NCBI RefSeq assembly: GCF_000168975.1
Contig: NZ_AAUW01000013.1
Coordinates: forward strand, 1 to 64,000
Direction: 5' to 3'
Source of the DNA: Roseibium aggregatum IAM 12614
GTDB taxonomy: Bacteria > Pseudomonadota > Alphaproteobacteria > Rhizobiales > Stappiaceae
Length of the DNA stretch: 64,000 nt
Part shown: positions 44,288 through 53,401 of the stretch, one piece after another
Layout: each line of letters starts with the position of its first letter
How positions within the stretch are numbered: position 1 is the stretch's first letter
Position numbers and translations under genes: made by a program
The notes under the pieces: model-generated
What the model saw: only the letters and a program-made list of their open reading frames with translations
Database searches by the model: none
Told to the model about the DNA's origin: nothing

Positions 44288-45232
44288 TCACTCCGCAGGC
44301 ACACCGGCCTTGTCCTTGGCGTGACGGCCAAAGTCGGGGGCATCTGTTTCCTGGCCGGCCTCGATGATCGAGCGGCGAATGCCCCGGGTGCGGGTGAACA
44401 AGTCGAACAGCATCTGGCCATCGCCCCAGCGGATCGCCCGCTGGAGAGCGGAAAGATCTTCGGAAAACCGCGCCAGCATTTCCAGGATCGCTTCCTTGTT
44501 GTGCAGGCAGACGTCCCGCCACATGGTCGGATCGGACGCCGCCAGACGGGTGAAATCGCGGAAACCGGACGCCGAATACTTGATGACTTCTGACTTGGTG
44601 ACCGTTTCCAGATCGTCAGCGGTGCCGACGATGTTGTAGGCGATCAGATGCGGCAGATGCGAAACGATGGCCAGCACCAGATCGTGGTGTTTGGGGTCCA
44701 TCGTGTCGACGTCGGAGCCGCAGGCGCGCCAGAACGCGCTCAGTTTTTCGAGGGCCTCGGTATCTGTGCCCTCAGGCGGTGTCAGGATGCACCAACGCTG
44801 GTCGAACAGCGTCGGGAACCCGGCATCGGGGCCGGACTGCTCGGTCCCGGCAATCGGGTGGCCCGGAATGAAATGCACGCCTTCAGGCACATGCGGGCTG
44901 ACCTGATCGACGACGGAAGCCTTGGTGGAGCCGACATCGGTCAGGATCGCGCCTTTCTTCAGCGCAGGCGCAATCCATTTGGCAATAGCCTCATTGGCGC
45001 CCACCGGGGCGCACAGGATCACCAGATCCGCCCCCTCCACCGCAACGGCGGCGTCGAGCGCATAACTGTCGCCCAGACCCAGTTCCTCTGCCCTTTGCAG
45101 GGTATCCGCGGACCGGGTGGAAATCGCGATTTCCTTGACGAGGCCGCGCTGACGGGCGACCTGCGCAAGCGAGGAACCGATCAGGCCGATGCCGATCAGG
45201 GCCATGCGCTCGAAAATGGGGGCAACAGTCAT
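44288..45232 (-). CDS. tyrC: Prephenate/arogenate dehydrogenase
   Basis: A 314-residue oxidoreductase making 4-hydroxyphenylpyruvate or tyrosine with NAD(P)+. The cofactor loop LIGIGLIGSSLA is at residues 12-23. Catalytic region motifs IPGHPIAGTEQSGPDAG and HLPHLIAYNIVGT are present. It lies seven bases downstream of hisC, the third gene of the chorismate mutase-hisC-tyrC operon, giving a route from chorismate to tyrosine and phenylalanine together with the aminotransferase. Confidence 0.93.
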   Translation of the reverse strand: MTVAPIFERMALIGIGLIGSSLAQVARQRGLVKEIAISTRSADTLQRAEELGLGDSYALDAAVAVEGADLVILCAPVGANEAIAKWIAPALKKGAILTDVGSTKASVVDQVSPHVPEGVHFIPGHPIAGTEQSGPDAGFPTLFDQRWCILTPPEGTDTEALEKLSAFWRACGSDVDTMDPKHHDLVLAIVSHLPHLIAYNIVGTADDLETVTKSEVIKYSASGFRDFTRLAASDPTMWRDVCLHNKEAILEMLARFSEDLSALQRAIRWGDGQMLFDLFTRTRGIRRSIIEAGQETDAPDFGRHAKDKAGVPAE

Positions 45233-45239
45233 GTGATTC

Positions 45240-46376
45240 TTATTTCTGTTCCAGGAAGTCCTTCAGGTGGCCAATGATGGCCCGGTTGGCTTCTTCGGAG
45301 CCGATGGTCATGCGGATCGAGTTCGGCAATCCGTAATTGCCGACCATGCGCAGCACGCAGCCCCGCTCCAGCAGATAGGCATCGGCATCCGCCGCGCGCT
45401 TGCCGTCCTCATCGGGGAAGTGAACCAGAACGAAGTTGCCGACGCTTGGGGTCACCTTCAGGCCAAGCTTTTCCAGCTCCGCAGTTACCCACGGCAGCCA
45501 TGTGTCGTTGTGCTCGATCGACCGCGTGACGAAGTCCCGGTCGCGGACGGCGGCAATGCCGGCGGCGATTGCCATGCCGTTGATGTTGAACGGCCCGCGG
45601 ATGCGGTTGAGCGCGTCGATCACATGCGCCGGGCCGAAGCCCCAGCCGAGCCGCAGATTGGCAAGGCCGTAAATCTTGGAGAAGGTCCGCGTCATGATGA
45701 CATTGTCGGACGTCGCCGCCAGTTCGAGACCGCTTTCATAGTCATTGCGGCGGACATATTCCGCATAGGCGGCGTCAAGCACCAGAAGAACATTGGCCGG
45801 CAGGCCCTCATGCAGCCGCTTGACCTCCTCGAACGGCAGATAGGTGCCGGTCGGGTTGTTCGGATTGGCGATGAAGACCATCCGGGTCTTGTCCGTGACC
45901 CTGGCCAGGATCGCGTCGACATCCGTGGTCATGTCCTTTTCCGGCGCAATCACGGGCGTTGCCCCGGCAGCACGGATGGCAATGTCATAGACCAGGAAGC
46001 CATGCTCGGAGTAGATCGCCTCGTCGCCCGGGCCGAGATAGGCATTGGCGATCAGGCTGAGAACCTCGTCGGAGCCGGCGCCGCAGATGATGCGGTCCGG
46101 ATTGAGGCCGTAGACCTCGGCGATGGCGGCACGAATCTCTGTGGCAGACCCATCCGGATAAAGCTCCAGGTTCCGGGCAACGGCTTCGATGGCCGCACGG
46201 GCGGCATCGCTGGTGCCCAGCGGTGTTTCGTTGGACGAAAGCTTGTGCACGGTCTTACCGTGGCTGCCCTTGGACTTGCCGGGAACATAAGGCGCGATAT
46301 CCAGAACCCCCGGCCGCGGCTGCGGGCGGTTTGCGGTTGCCTTGCCAGCTTCGCTCACTGTCGTCATCTCGTTCAT
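45240..46376 (-). CDS. hisC: Histidinol-phosphate/aromatic aminotransferase
   Basis: A 378-residue PLP enzyme. HisC makes histidinol phosphate. Members beside tyrC usually also act on aromatic keto acids. The PLP lysine is in [18 protein letters not shown], and [10 protein letters not shown] near residue 47 and [15 protein letters not shown] are the other conserved blocks. Its ATG overlaps the stop of the chorismate mutase gene by four bases (ATGA), and tyrC follows by seven, so the order is one operon. Confidence 0.92.
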   Translation of the reverse strand: MNEMTTVSEAGKATANRPQPRPGVLDIAPYVPGKSKGSHGKTVHKLSSNETPLGTSDAARAAIEAVARNLELYPDGSATEIRAAIAEVYGLNPDRIICGAGSDEVLSLIANAYLGPGDEAIYSEHGFLVYDIAIRAAGATPVIAPEKDMTTDVDAILARVTDKTRMVFIANPNNPTGTYLPFEEVKRLHEGLPANVLLVLDAAYAEYVRRNDYESGLELAATSDNVIMTRTFSKIYGLANLRLGWGFGPAHVIDALNRIRGPFNINGMAIAAGIAAVRDRDFVTRSIEHNDTWLPWVTAELEKLGLKVTPSVGNFVLVHFPDEDGKRAADADAYLLERGCVLRMVGNYGLPNSIRMTIGSEEANRAIIGHLKDFLEQK

Positions 46377-47245
46377 CCCTGAGGCTCCTCGTCCTCGGCA
46401 GCAAAAGTGTCGTCCGGATCGCCATTGCCGTCGATCGGTGCGGCATAGCCGCCGACACGTCTCAAAACTTCCGGGGCGGCGCCTGCGGCAAGGCAGGCCG
46501 CGCGCACATCCTCTTCCGTCAGCTCGCCGGAAATCGCAAGCAGTGCGTCGACACCACTGGCGGACCGGAAGAAACTGAGCACCTCAATGCCCTCATCCAT
46601 CAGGTTACCCGGCAGAAGATCGGACCAGCGGGCGTCATAAACCGCCACATCCGCGTTGTCGATCATGCTGTCGGCCTTGGCCAGCACCAGCGCCGGGAGA
46701 TCTGCGGGACGCTCGTCCAGAATGACGAAAGGCAGCCGTGCCCGCACCAGTGCGCCGGATTCGCTGAGGCCGCGCCACCAGGGCAGTTCCGCCCGGTCGA
46801 TCAGCGCCACCAGGCCCAGGTCGCAGGCAGAGGCCGTCACGGCGCCGACCACGTCGGCCGCATCGCTTCCCGGCACCAGCTCCACGGAAAAACCGAAATA
46901 GAAACGCGCCAGGTCGAGCATCTCGATCAGATCGGCGCTGCCGTCCAGATGAACGGCGGTATCCGCCTGCAGGCTGGTGCAGGCGCAGATGAGGTCCCGC
47001 CAGATATGTTCGACGGTTGCCAGCGGCAGATCGCCCTCGTGGCGCTCCACCATCTGGCGCATCAGGTCGGCGTCGCGTTCGGGTTGAAACAGGGCGGCTG
47101 CGGCTCCTGCGGCGCGGCCGGCGGCCTGGATGCCGGCTTCGGCCTGGGCGCGTTCCATCAGGGCGGTGTGGATGCGTGCATCGATCTCGTCGACCCGCGT
47201 CCTGAGGTCGTCCAGCGACAGCCCGCTGTCCGGCAATTGAGACAT
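46373..47245 (-). CDS. Chorismate mutase with extra C-terminal domain
   Basis: A 290-residue protein. Residues 1-90 are an AroQ-type chorismate mutase ([20 protein letters not shown], with downstream [15 protein letters not shown]). The last 200 residues look like a degenerate prephenate-dehydratase-type binding fold ([20 protein letters not shown]), without the TRF catalytic motif that I could find. I start at ATG 47245 after GGAGCCACC. Upstream in-frame codons to 47323 add unrelated residues. First gene of the aromatic operon. Confidence 0.85.
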   Translation of the reverse strand: MSQLPDSGLSLDDLRTRVDEIDARIHTALMERAQAEAGIQAAGRAAGAAAALFQPERDADLMRQMVERHEGDLPLATVEHIWRDLICACTSLQADTAVHLDGSADLIEMLDLARFYFGFSVELVPGSDAADVVGAVTASACDLGLVALIDRAELPWWRGLSESGALVRARLPFVILDERPADLPALVLAKADSMIDNADVAVYDARWSDLLPGNLMDEGIEVLSFFRSASGVDALLAISGELTEEDVRAACLAAGAAPEVLRRVGGYAAPIDGNGDPDDTFAAEDEEPQG

Positions 47246-47464
47246 GAGGTGGCTCCGGCCTTCGTTTGGGTTCAGCGGCGCATAGTCATAGGCATGTGAT
47301 TGCCCAAAGGCAAAAGAAAACATTGACTCAGGCGTTCCGGCACGGCTAGGTCGCCAGTCTGGCCGCGCTGACGGGCACCTGCCGTTTCCCGGCGGCGGAC
47401 TGTGGCCCGCGCAACCGGCCTGAAACTCTCCCGGCCCGGGACAACAGTTAATTCTAAAAGAGCC

Positions 47465-48667
47465 ATGTCCGCAGACACATCACGTCCAGCCACCCCGGAG
47501 GATCTGAAGGCAAGCGAAGCGGTTTCGCCCTCAAGCAAACTTGCGCGCTTTCCGGCGGAAGAACCGCTGGAGCTCGATGCCGGCGTGAGACTTGGCCCCT
47601 GGCAGATCGCGTATGAGACCTATGGTGAGCTCAACGCGGAAAAGTCCAATGCCGTGATCGTGTGTCATGCCCTGACCGGCGACCAGTATGTGGCCTCCAC
47701 CAACCCCGTGACCGGCAAACCCGGCTGGTGGAGCCAGATGGTCGGCCCGGGCAAACCGATCGACACCAACCATTATTTCGTGATCTGCTCCAACGTGCTC
47801 GGCGGTTGCCTCGGCACCACCGGACCGGCCTCCATCAACCCGGAAACCGGACAGGCCTATGGCCTGGCGCTGCCCGTCATCACGATCCGAGACATGGTCC
47901 GGGCTCAGGCACGCCTGGTCGATCACCTCGGCATCGACACGCTGTTTGCGGTCATCGGCGGCTCCATGGGCGGCATGCAGGTGCTGCAATGGGCAGCCAG
48001 CTATCCCGAGCGCGTGTTTTCAGCCGTGCCGATTGCCGCGGCAGCCCGGCACACGTCCCAGAACATCGCCTTCCACGAAGTCGGCCGGCAGGCGATCATG
48101 GCCGACCCGAACTGGTGCGGCGGCAGTTATCTGCAGCAAGGGCAACGTCCGACCAAGGGTCTGGCGGTTGCCCGCATGGCGGCGCATGTCACCTACATGT
48201 CGGACGAATCCCTGCATCAGAAATTCGGCCGCAACCTGCAGGACCGGGAAAATGTCACCTTCGGTTTCGACGCGGATTTCCAGATCGAAAGCTATCTGCG
48301 CCACCAGGGCATGACCTTCGTCGACCGGTTCGACGCCAATTCCTATCTCTATGTCACCCGGGCGATGGACTACTTCGACCTGGCGCATCAGTTCGGCGGC
48401 TCGCTGGCGAATGCCTTCAAGGGAACGAAGACGCGGTTCTGCGTCATGTCGTTTACCTCCGACTGGCTGTTCCCCACGTCCGAAAGCCGGCGCGTGGTCA
48501 AGGCGCTCAACGCGGCAGCGGCCAACGTTTCCTTTGTCGAGATCGAGAGCGACCGGGGTCACGATTCGTTCCTGCTGGACGTGCCGGAGATGTTCCAGAC
48601 CATTTCCGGCTTCATCACCGGCGCAGCACACGCCCGCGGCCTGCCCGCACCGGGCGAGGAGGCCTGA
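47465..48667 (+). CDS. metX: Homoserine O-acetyltransferase
   Basis: A 400-residue alpha/beta hydrolase acetylating (or succinylating) homoserine in methionine synthesis. Catalytic Ser is in [13 protein letters not shown], the His in [10 protein letters not shown], and the N-terminal [20 protein letters not shown] block is diagnostic. I start at ATG 47465. The frame reaching 47402 is possible but has no better ribosome site. Four bases before metW, so coupled. The leader shows no recognisable SAM riboswitch. Confidence 0.94.
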   Translation: MSADTSRPATPEDLKASEAVSPSSKLARFPAEEPLELDAGVRLGPWQIAYETYGELNAEKSNAVIVCHALTGDQYVASTNPVTGKPGWWSQMVGPGKPIDTNHYFVICSNVLGGCLGTTGPASINPETGQAYGLALPVITIRDMVRAQARLVDHLGIDTLFAVIGGSMGGMQVLQWAASYPERVFSAVPIAAAARHTSQNIAFHEVGRQAIMADPNWCGGSYLQQGQRPTKGLAVARMAAHVTYMSDESLHQKFGRNLQDRENVTFGFDADFQIESYLRHQGMTFVDRFDANSYLYVTRAMDYFDLAHQFGGSLANAFKGTKTRFCVMSFTSDWLFPTSESRRVVKALNAAAANVSFVEIESDRGHDSFLLDVPEMFQTISGFITGAAHARGLPAPGEEA

Positions 48668-48671
48668 TCCC

Positions 48672-49304
48672 GTGAACCTGGCTCCAAGACAGACCAAATC
48701 CGGCGACGTGCGCGGCGACCACAAGGTTGTGGCCTCGCTGGTGCCGCACAATGCGCGCGTGCTCGATATCGGTTCGGCCGACGGCGAATTGCTCGACCTT
48801 CTGGTGCGCGAACGCCAGGTGGACGGTCGCGGCATCGAACTGTCCCAGGAAGGCGTGAACCGCTGCGTTGCCCGCGGCCTGTCGGTGATCCAGGGCGATG
48901 CCGACCAGGACCTGGCCGACTATCCGGACCAGGCCTTCGACGTCGTCATCCTCAGCCAGACCCTGCAGGCCACCCGCGAACCGAAAAAGGTCGTCAGCGA
49001 ACTGCTGCGCATCGGCAATCAGGTGGTGATCTCGATCCCGAACTTCGCCCATTGGCGCAACCGGGCCCAGCTCCTGTTCCGCGGCCGTATGCCGGTGACC
49101 AAATACCTGCCTTACGAATGGTATGACACGCCGAACATCCACTTCTGCTCCCTGCGCGACTTCGTTGAACTCTGCCGGGAACTGGACGCGAACGTCGAAA
49201 AGGCCATCGCCCTCAGCGGCAGAGGCAACAAGATCCCGGTCAACGCCCCCTGGTGGGTGTGGAACATCGTCGCCGAACAGGCCGTGTTTCTGCTGAAGCG
49301 GTAA
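48672..49304 (+). CDS. metW: Methionine biosynthesis protein MetW
   Basis: A 210-residue methyltransferase-fold protein thought to work with MetX in the acyltransferase step. The SAM-type loop ARVLDIGSADGELLDLLV is near residue 29 and the family signature FDVVILSQTLQATREPKKVV, then ISIPNFAHWRNRAQLL, is present. GTG at 48672 lies four bases after the metX stop with GAGGAGG inside the end of metX, so metX and metW are translationally coupled. The frame open upstream lies inside metX. Confidence 0.94.
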   Translation: MNLAPRQTKSGDVRGDHKVVASLVPHNARVLDIGSADGELLDLLVRERQVDGRGIELSQEGVNRCVARGLSVIQGDADQDLADYPDQAFDVVILSQTLQATREPKKVVSELLRIGNQVVISIPNFAHWRNRAQLLFRGRMPVTKYLPYEWYDTPNIHFCSLRDFVELCRELDANVEKAIALSGRGNKIPVNAPWWVWNIVAEQAVFLLKR

Positions 49305-49368
49305 GCGGGCTGGATCAACCGGCGGCAGGCAGGTAGCTGGAGTTTCAGGTGAGATTTTGGGGAATCAG

Positions 49369-49522
49369 ACCCCCACCCCTAACCCCTCCCCACAAGGGGG
49401 AGGGGAATTCTGCCTTGCCGCAGACAAGGCCTTCAAATCAACATCAACCGCTGAATTGTGGCCTTACCGCATATGAGGTCTGGTCCCCCTCCCCCTTGTG
49501 GGGAGGGGTTAGGGGTGGGGGT
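49369..49522. repeat. 37-bp perfect inverted repeat, 80-bp spacer
   Basis: Arms 49369-49405 and 49486-49522 are perfect reverse complements, rich in CCCC/GGGG runs. The element sits between the convergent metW and methyltransferase genes and can act as a bidirectional terminator. Confidence 0.92.
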
Positions 49523-49566
49523 TCAGCCAACAATGCACACCGCACCCCCCAACCAAACCACCAGCC

Positions 49567-50343
49567 CTAGTCCGCCTTCACCTGCCGATGCACGGACCTG
49601 ACAGGTTTCAGACCTGTCGCGACGCCCTCGGGAATGAAGACAGGCCGCAGCACGCGGAACCGGCTTTTCTTGCCATCTACAGGCAGGCTCTGGAAGACGA
49701 CCTTTTCCGCTTCCATGATCAGGACTCCGCCGAAAGCAGGCCAGATGCGCCGGCCGATGCCTTCCCAGGTGCGGGCCGCGCGCAGGATGGTGCGGGCGCG
49801 CGAGGGCGGCATGAAGAGGGCTTCCTTGTCGTCGGTCACGTTGAACTGGCAGCTCTTCAGAAGATCCTTGAGCTGGCTGCCCGAATAAGGCCGGCCATAG
49901 CCGAAGGGGGAAAGCTCCGACTGCGCCCACAGGCCGCGCCGGTTGGGCACGACGGCAATCAGCCGCCCGCCCGGCGCCAGCACCCGCCAGGCTTCCCTGA
50001 GAACCGCCGCCGGATCGGAACAGTGATCGAGAGCATGCACCAGCATCACCCGGTCGAAATAGGCATCGGGAAACGGCAGGTCCTGGTCTTCCACCAGCGT
50101 ACTGGCGCTTTGCCGCTCGCGCGGCCAGTGAACGGCACCCTGGGGCGCGGGCATGGCCGCGATGGCCCGGTCGACTGTATCGAGATAGGGCCGCATGAAC
50201 GGGCCGGCGTAGCCGATACCAAGCAGGGCCTGGCCGGTGAGGTCCGGCCACATCTTGCGAATCGGGCCTCCGATCAGGCTGCGCAGCAGCCTGCCGAGCG
50301 GCAAATCGTAAAAGGCGCGCAAATGAACGACGTCGAGATACAT
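49567..50343 (-). CDS. Class I SAM-dependent methyltransferase
   Basis: A 258-residue methyltransferase. The loop LGIGYAGPFMRPYL is the variant SAM-binding motif I (about residues 41-54), LVHALDHCSDPAAVLREAWR (about 110-129) is motif post-II, and VLAPGGRLIAVVPNRRG follows. No substrate can be assigned. It is divergent from gloB, an arrangement that is common in alphaproteobacteria. Minus-strand end is 45 bases from the 37-bp inverted repeat. Confidence 0.85.
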   Translation of the reverse strand: MYLDVVHLRAFYDLPLGRLLRSLIGGPIRKMWPDLTGQALLGIGYAGPFMRPYLDTVDRAIAAMPAPQGAVHWPRERQSASTLVEDQDLPFPDAYFDRVMLVHALDHCSDPAAVLREAWRVLAPGGRLIAVVPNRRGLWAQSELSPFGYGRPYSGSQLKDLLKSCQFNVTDDKEALFMPPSRARTILRAARTWEGIGRRIWPAFGGVLIMEAEKVVFQSLPVDGKKSRFRVLRPVFIPEGVATGLKPVRSVHRQVKAD

Positions 50344-50481
50344 TCAGCCTTGCTCGGTCAATAAGGGTCGCGGCGATTGAACATGGAACGGTGGGAGAGC
50401 GCAAGATCTCTTGCCTTGCCCTTGGCGCCTGTCTTTGCCAGTCTGCACATCAACCAACAGATCTGAGCAGGGAGCCGTTTC

Positions 50482-51264
50482 ATGGCCTTGAGCGACACCA
50501 CCGAAATTCACCAGTTTACCTGTCTCGACGATAATTTCGGCGTGCTGATCCATGACACCGACAGCGGCACGACCATTGCCGTCGACGTTCCCGACGCCGC
50601 TGCCTATGAAAAGGCGCTGGAGCAGACCGGATGGTCGCTGACGCATATTCTGATCACCCATCACCATTGGGACCATGTTCAGGGTCTGGGCACGCTCAAG
50701 CAGAAGACCGGCGCCACGGTGATCGGCCCCGAGCGCTCGCGCCTGAAGATTGCCGAGTTCGACCGCACCGTGGAAGACGGCGACGAGGTCCGCTGCGGGC
50801 CTTACGCGATCAAGGCGATCTCGACTCCGGGCCACACCCTGGATCAGATCTCCTGGTACATCCCGGCAATCAAGGTGGCCCATACCGGCGACACGCTGTT
50901 TGCGCTCGGATGCGGCCGGGTGTTCGAGGGCGACAAGGAGATGATGTGGTCGTCGCTTGCCAAGCTGATGCGCCAGCTTCCCGACGACACCACCATTTAT
51001 TGCGGCCATGAATACACCCTGGCCAATGCACGCTTTGCCCTGACCATCGACCCGGACAACGCCGATCTGAAAGCCCGGGCAGAGGAGGTTGAAACGCTTC
51101 GCCAGGAAGGTGCCCCGACATTGCCGACGACCATGGCGAAAGAGAAGGCGACGAACCCGTTCCTGCGCGCAGGCGAAGCTTCGGTTGCCAGGGCCCTCGG
51201 CATGGAAGGAAAAAGCGCTGCCGAAGTCTTCACGGAAATCCGCACCCGCAAGGACAACGCTTGA
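50482..51264 (+). CDS. gloB: Hydroxyacylglutathione hydrolase (glyoxalase II)
   Basis: A 260-residue metallo-beta-lactamase-fold enzyme hydrolysing S-lactoylglutathione to lactate, detoxifying methylglyoxal. THHHWDH is at residues 59-65, HTGDTLFALGCGR carries the bridging Asp, and FAL..CGRVFEGDKEMM and YCGHEYTLANARFAL are family specific. Start ATG after GGGAGCC. Length is normal. Confidence 0.95.
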   Translation: MALSDTTEIHQFTCLDDNFGVLIHDTDSGTTIAVDVPDAAAYEKALEQTGWSLTHILITHHHWDHVQGLGTLKQKTGATVIGPERSRLKIAEFDRTVEDGDEVRCGPYAIKAISTPGHTLDQISWYIPAIKVAHTGDTLFALGCGRVFEGDKEMMWSSLAKLMRQLPDDTTIYCGHEYTLANARFALTIDPDNADLKARAEEVETLRQEGAPTLPTTMAKEKATNPFLRAGEASVARALGMEGKSAAEVFTEIRTRKDNA

Positions 51265-51389
51265 TCATACCTATGGCATCTGCCGCAAAGATCTTGTGCC
51301 GCCTTCCGGTTTTTCTTGGCCGGGAGCCTTAAAACAACGCGAAGTTGCCCCCATATGCACGCTATCGTGATCATGAAGGGGCACTCACC

Positions 51390-51605
51390 ATGACACCAGC
51401 GAGTTCCGAAAACCATCTGACACGCTCTGCGGAGCAACGGGCACGGGATGTGGTCAGCCGAATAGTCGGCCAGGCCGAACCGATACCGGGTCATCTGGGC
51501 GGCGGACACAGGCTGGACATGCAGTTGCTATACGAGGAAGTGGTTGCGGCCTTGCGCGAAACCATTGATGATCTGGCTTTCTGCACCGGGCCCAAATCCT
51601 CCTGA
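51390..51605 (+). CDS. Hypothetical 71-residue protein
   Basis: Starts ATG at 51390 with GAAGGGG upstream. A soluble acidic protein with one likely helix pair (LDMQLLYEEVVAALRETIDD) and no signal or membrane segment. No domain recognised. It lies between gloB and the DUF985 gene on the same strand. Confidence 0.6.
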   Translation: MTPASSENHLTRSAEQRARDVVSRIVGQAEPIPGHLGGGHRLDMQLLYEEVVAALRETIDDLAFCTGPKSS

Positions 51606-51649
51606 GCGATCCCGTCCCGGAAATACTGTCAAGCCGTCCGGGACCTTTC

Positions 51650-52093
51650 ATGTCTTCTTCCGCCAGTCTGACCGCCGAGAAGGTCATCGATCTTCTCAAC
51701 ATGCAGCCACACCCCGAAGGCGGCTACTATGCCGAAACCTTCCGTGACAGCGTCACCGACGATGGCGGCCGGGCTGCATCAACGCTGATATACTTCCTGC
51801 TTCCCGAAGGTGTGCTGTCCCGCTGGCACAAGGTGGACGCGGTCGAGACCTGGCACTGGTATGCCGGCAGCCCGCTGGAACTTTCCATCAGCACGGACGG
51901 AGCCACCATAAAGGTGCTCACCCTGGGCAACGACCTTCTGGCAGGTGAACGCCCGCAGGGCATTGTTCCGCGCGATGGCTGGCAGCAGGCCCGTTCGCTC
52001 GGTTCATGGACCCTTGTCGGCTGCACTGTCGCACCCGGATTCCAGTTCGAAGGATTCGTCCTGGCACCTGAAGACTGGGAACCGGGACACTAG
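51650..52093 (+). CDS. Cupin superfamily protein DUF985
   Basis: A 147-residue single cupin of the DUF985 family: HPEGGYYAETFRDSVTD near residue 21, STLIYFLLPEGVLSRWHKVD, EtWHWYAGSPLELSIS and VGCTVAPGFQFEGFVLAP. The His and Glu positions suitable for a metal are present. Starts ATG at 51650. Function of the family is not established. Confidence 0.88.
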   Translation: MSSSASLTAEKVIDLLNMQPHPEGGYYAETFRDSVTDDGGRAASTLIYFLLPEGVLSRWHKVDAVETWHWYAGSPLELSISTDGATIKVLTLGNDLLAGERPQGIVPRDGWQQARSLGSWTLVGCTVAPGFQFEGFVLAPEDWEPGH

Positions 52094-52168
52094 TTTTCAC
52101 ATCTCTGCGCGTTTCGGCGGAACCAAATTCGGTTTGGCGAGTTCTCTTTCCAACGAAAGGAGAGAGGC

Positions 52169-52243
52169 ATGAACGGTATCATCTATCTGGTCGGTCTCGT
52201 CGTCGTTGTCGGCGCGATTCTGTCTTTTATTGGACTGATCTGA
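52169..52243 (+). CDS. 24-residue membrane microprotein A
   Basis: ATG at 52169 with AAAGGAGAGAGG just upstream, an excellent ribosome site. The product is 24 residues, MNGIIYLVGL to SFIGLI, nearly all hydrophobic: one transmembrane helix. It is 18 of 24 residues identical to the peptide encoded 138 bases downstream. The duplication and conserved ribosome sites show that it is a gene, although it is too short for usual gene finders. Function unknown. Confidence 0.7.
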   Translation: MNGIIYLVGLVVVVGAILSFIGLI

Positions 52244-52294
52244 CCCACTCCCGGTAACACTGCCGCGCCCCCGGCAGATGACCTCCAACTGTTT

Positions 52295-52359
52295 GGGCCG
52301 GACGCTTGCCCCCGCCCATGAACGGCCGCCCCCCCGTTCACACAGCGTCCGGCCCTTTT
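52295..52359 (+). terminator. Nested hairpin with T-run between the two microproteins
   Basis: GGGCCGGACGCT (52295-52306) pairs perfectly with AGCGTCCGGCCC (52344-52355), then TTTT. Inside the loop GAACGG (52320-52325) pairs with CCGTTC (52335-52340). The long stem is unusual for a plain terminator. Confidence 0.75.
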
Positions 52360-52381
52360 CCGTTTCGGCAAGGATTACATC

Positions 52382-52456
52382 ATGCACAACATCATCTATC
52401 TCGTCGGACTCATTGTCGTCGTTGTCGCGATTCTGTCGTTTCTCGGCCTCGCCTGA
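52382..52456 (+). CDS. 24-residue membrane microprotein B
   Basis: ATG at 52382 with AAGGA about nine bases upstream. 24 residues, MHNIIYLVGL to SFLGLA, a single hydrophobic helix, tandem copy of microprotein A with six changes, all conservative except the ends. Lies 118 bases before the DUF1206 gene on the same strand. Confidence 0.7.
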   Translation: MHNIIYLVGLIVVVVAILSFLGLA

Positions 52457-52574
52457 ATCTTCCGCAGAAAGCTATCCGCGCAAACGCGCCTCCCGCCAGC
52501 GATCCTTCAAAAGGCGGCACTCCGCAGCACACATCTGATTGTCAAAATGCCGGCATGGCGGAAAGACCAGGGTC

Positions 52575-53363
52575 ATGAGACACGCGAACTGGTTACAAGC
52601 TGCCGCGCGCGCCGGTTATCTTTCGCGCGGTGTGGTCTACGGCGTCGTATCGTTCTTTGCCATTCTCGCCTCCGTCGGCGCGGGCAGCAGCAAAGGCACC
52701 AAGGGCGCGCTCGTTACCCTGTTATCCCAACCTTTCGGATCTGTTCTCGTGGCTGTTCTGGTCGCAGGCCTGTTCGGCCTTGTCGTCTGGCGGCTGGTTC
52801 AGGCTGTTCTGGACGCGGATAACCACGGCTGGAGTGCGCAGGGGCTCGTCGTCCGCCTCGCCCTTCTGGCAAGCGCTGCCACCTATACCGCGCTCGCACT
52901 CTACGCCATTGGCCTGCTTGGAATAACCGGCTCAGGCGGAGGCAAACTGCTGCCGAACGTGCTGAACGCCGTTTCGCAAGGTCTTGGCCAGCGCCTGTTC
53001 GTGGCCGGTCTGTCGCTCGTCTTTCTGGGCATTGCAGCCGCGCACTGGTGGAAAGCCTATTCAGGCAAATACACCAAGCATTTCGACGAAAACGAGGCCC
53101 CGATGCGGGTCGTCCACGTTGTGTCGGTACTTGGCCTTGCAGCGCGCGGTGTCGTGTTTGCCCTTCTGTCGGTAATGATCTGGCTTGGCATCGAGGGCGC
53201 AGCAACGTCCGACGGCGATCTGCCGAGCACCCTCGACGCGCTTAGATACATTCAGGAATTGCCTTACGGGCGGATCATGCTGTTCGCCCTGGCGGTCGGC
53301 CTCATGATTTTCGCGATCTACTCCTTTGTGGAGTCCCGCTGGCGCAGGGTCAGCCTTGCCTGA
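52575..53363 (+). CDS. DUF1206 family membrane protein
   Basis: A 262-residue membrane protein made of three repeats of a two-helix DUF1206 unit, each beginning AARAGYLSRGVVYG, near residue 10, then VVRLALLASAATYTALALY, then VLGLAARGVVFALLSVMIWL. I start at ATG 52575 (MRHANWLQAAARAGY). Function of the family is unknown. It lies downstream of two single-helix microproteins that could act with it (inference). Confidence 0.82.
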   Translation: MRHANWLQAAARAGYLSRGVVYGVVSFFAILASVGAGSSKGTKGALVTLLSQPFGSVLVAVLVAGLFGLVVWRLVQAVLDADNHGWSAQGLVVRLALLASAATYTALALYAIGLLGITGSGGGKLLPNVLNAVSQGLGQRLFVAGLSLVFLGIAAAHWWKAYSGKYTKHFDENEAPMRVVHVVSVLGLAARGVVFALLSVMIWLGIEGAATSDGDLPSTLDALRYIQELPYGRIMLFALAVGLMIFAIYSFVESRWRRVSLA

Positions 53364-53401
53364 CCTGCCCAGCGGATAGCCGCTCAGTCTCAGATCGCCT
53401 G

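Noticed and set aside
43990..44367. 119-residue frame over the repeat between the polyprenyl synthase and tyrC
   Set aside because: It translates the dispersed palindromic repeat; a similar peptide arises from the copy at 28412-28590, which shows repeat origin and not a gene.
47330..47464. Possible SAM riboswitch upstream of metX
   Set aside because: SAM-II switches occur before metX in related bacteria, but I could not match the conserved pseudoknot segments here.
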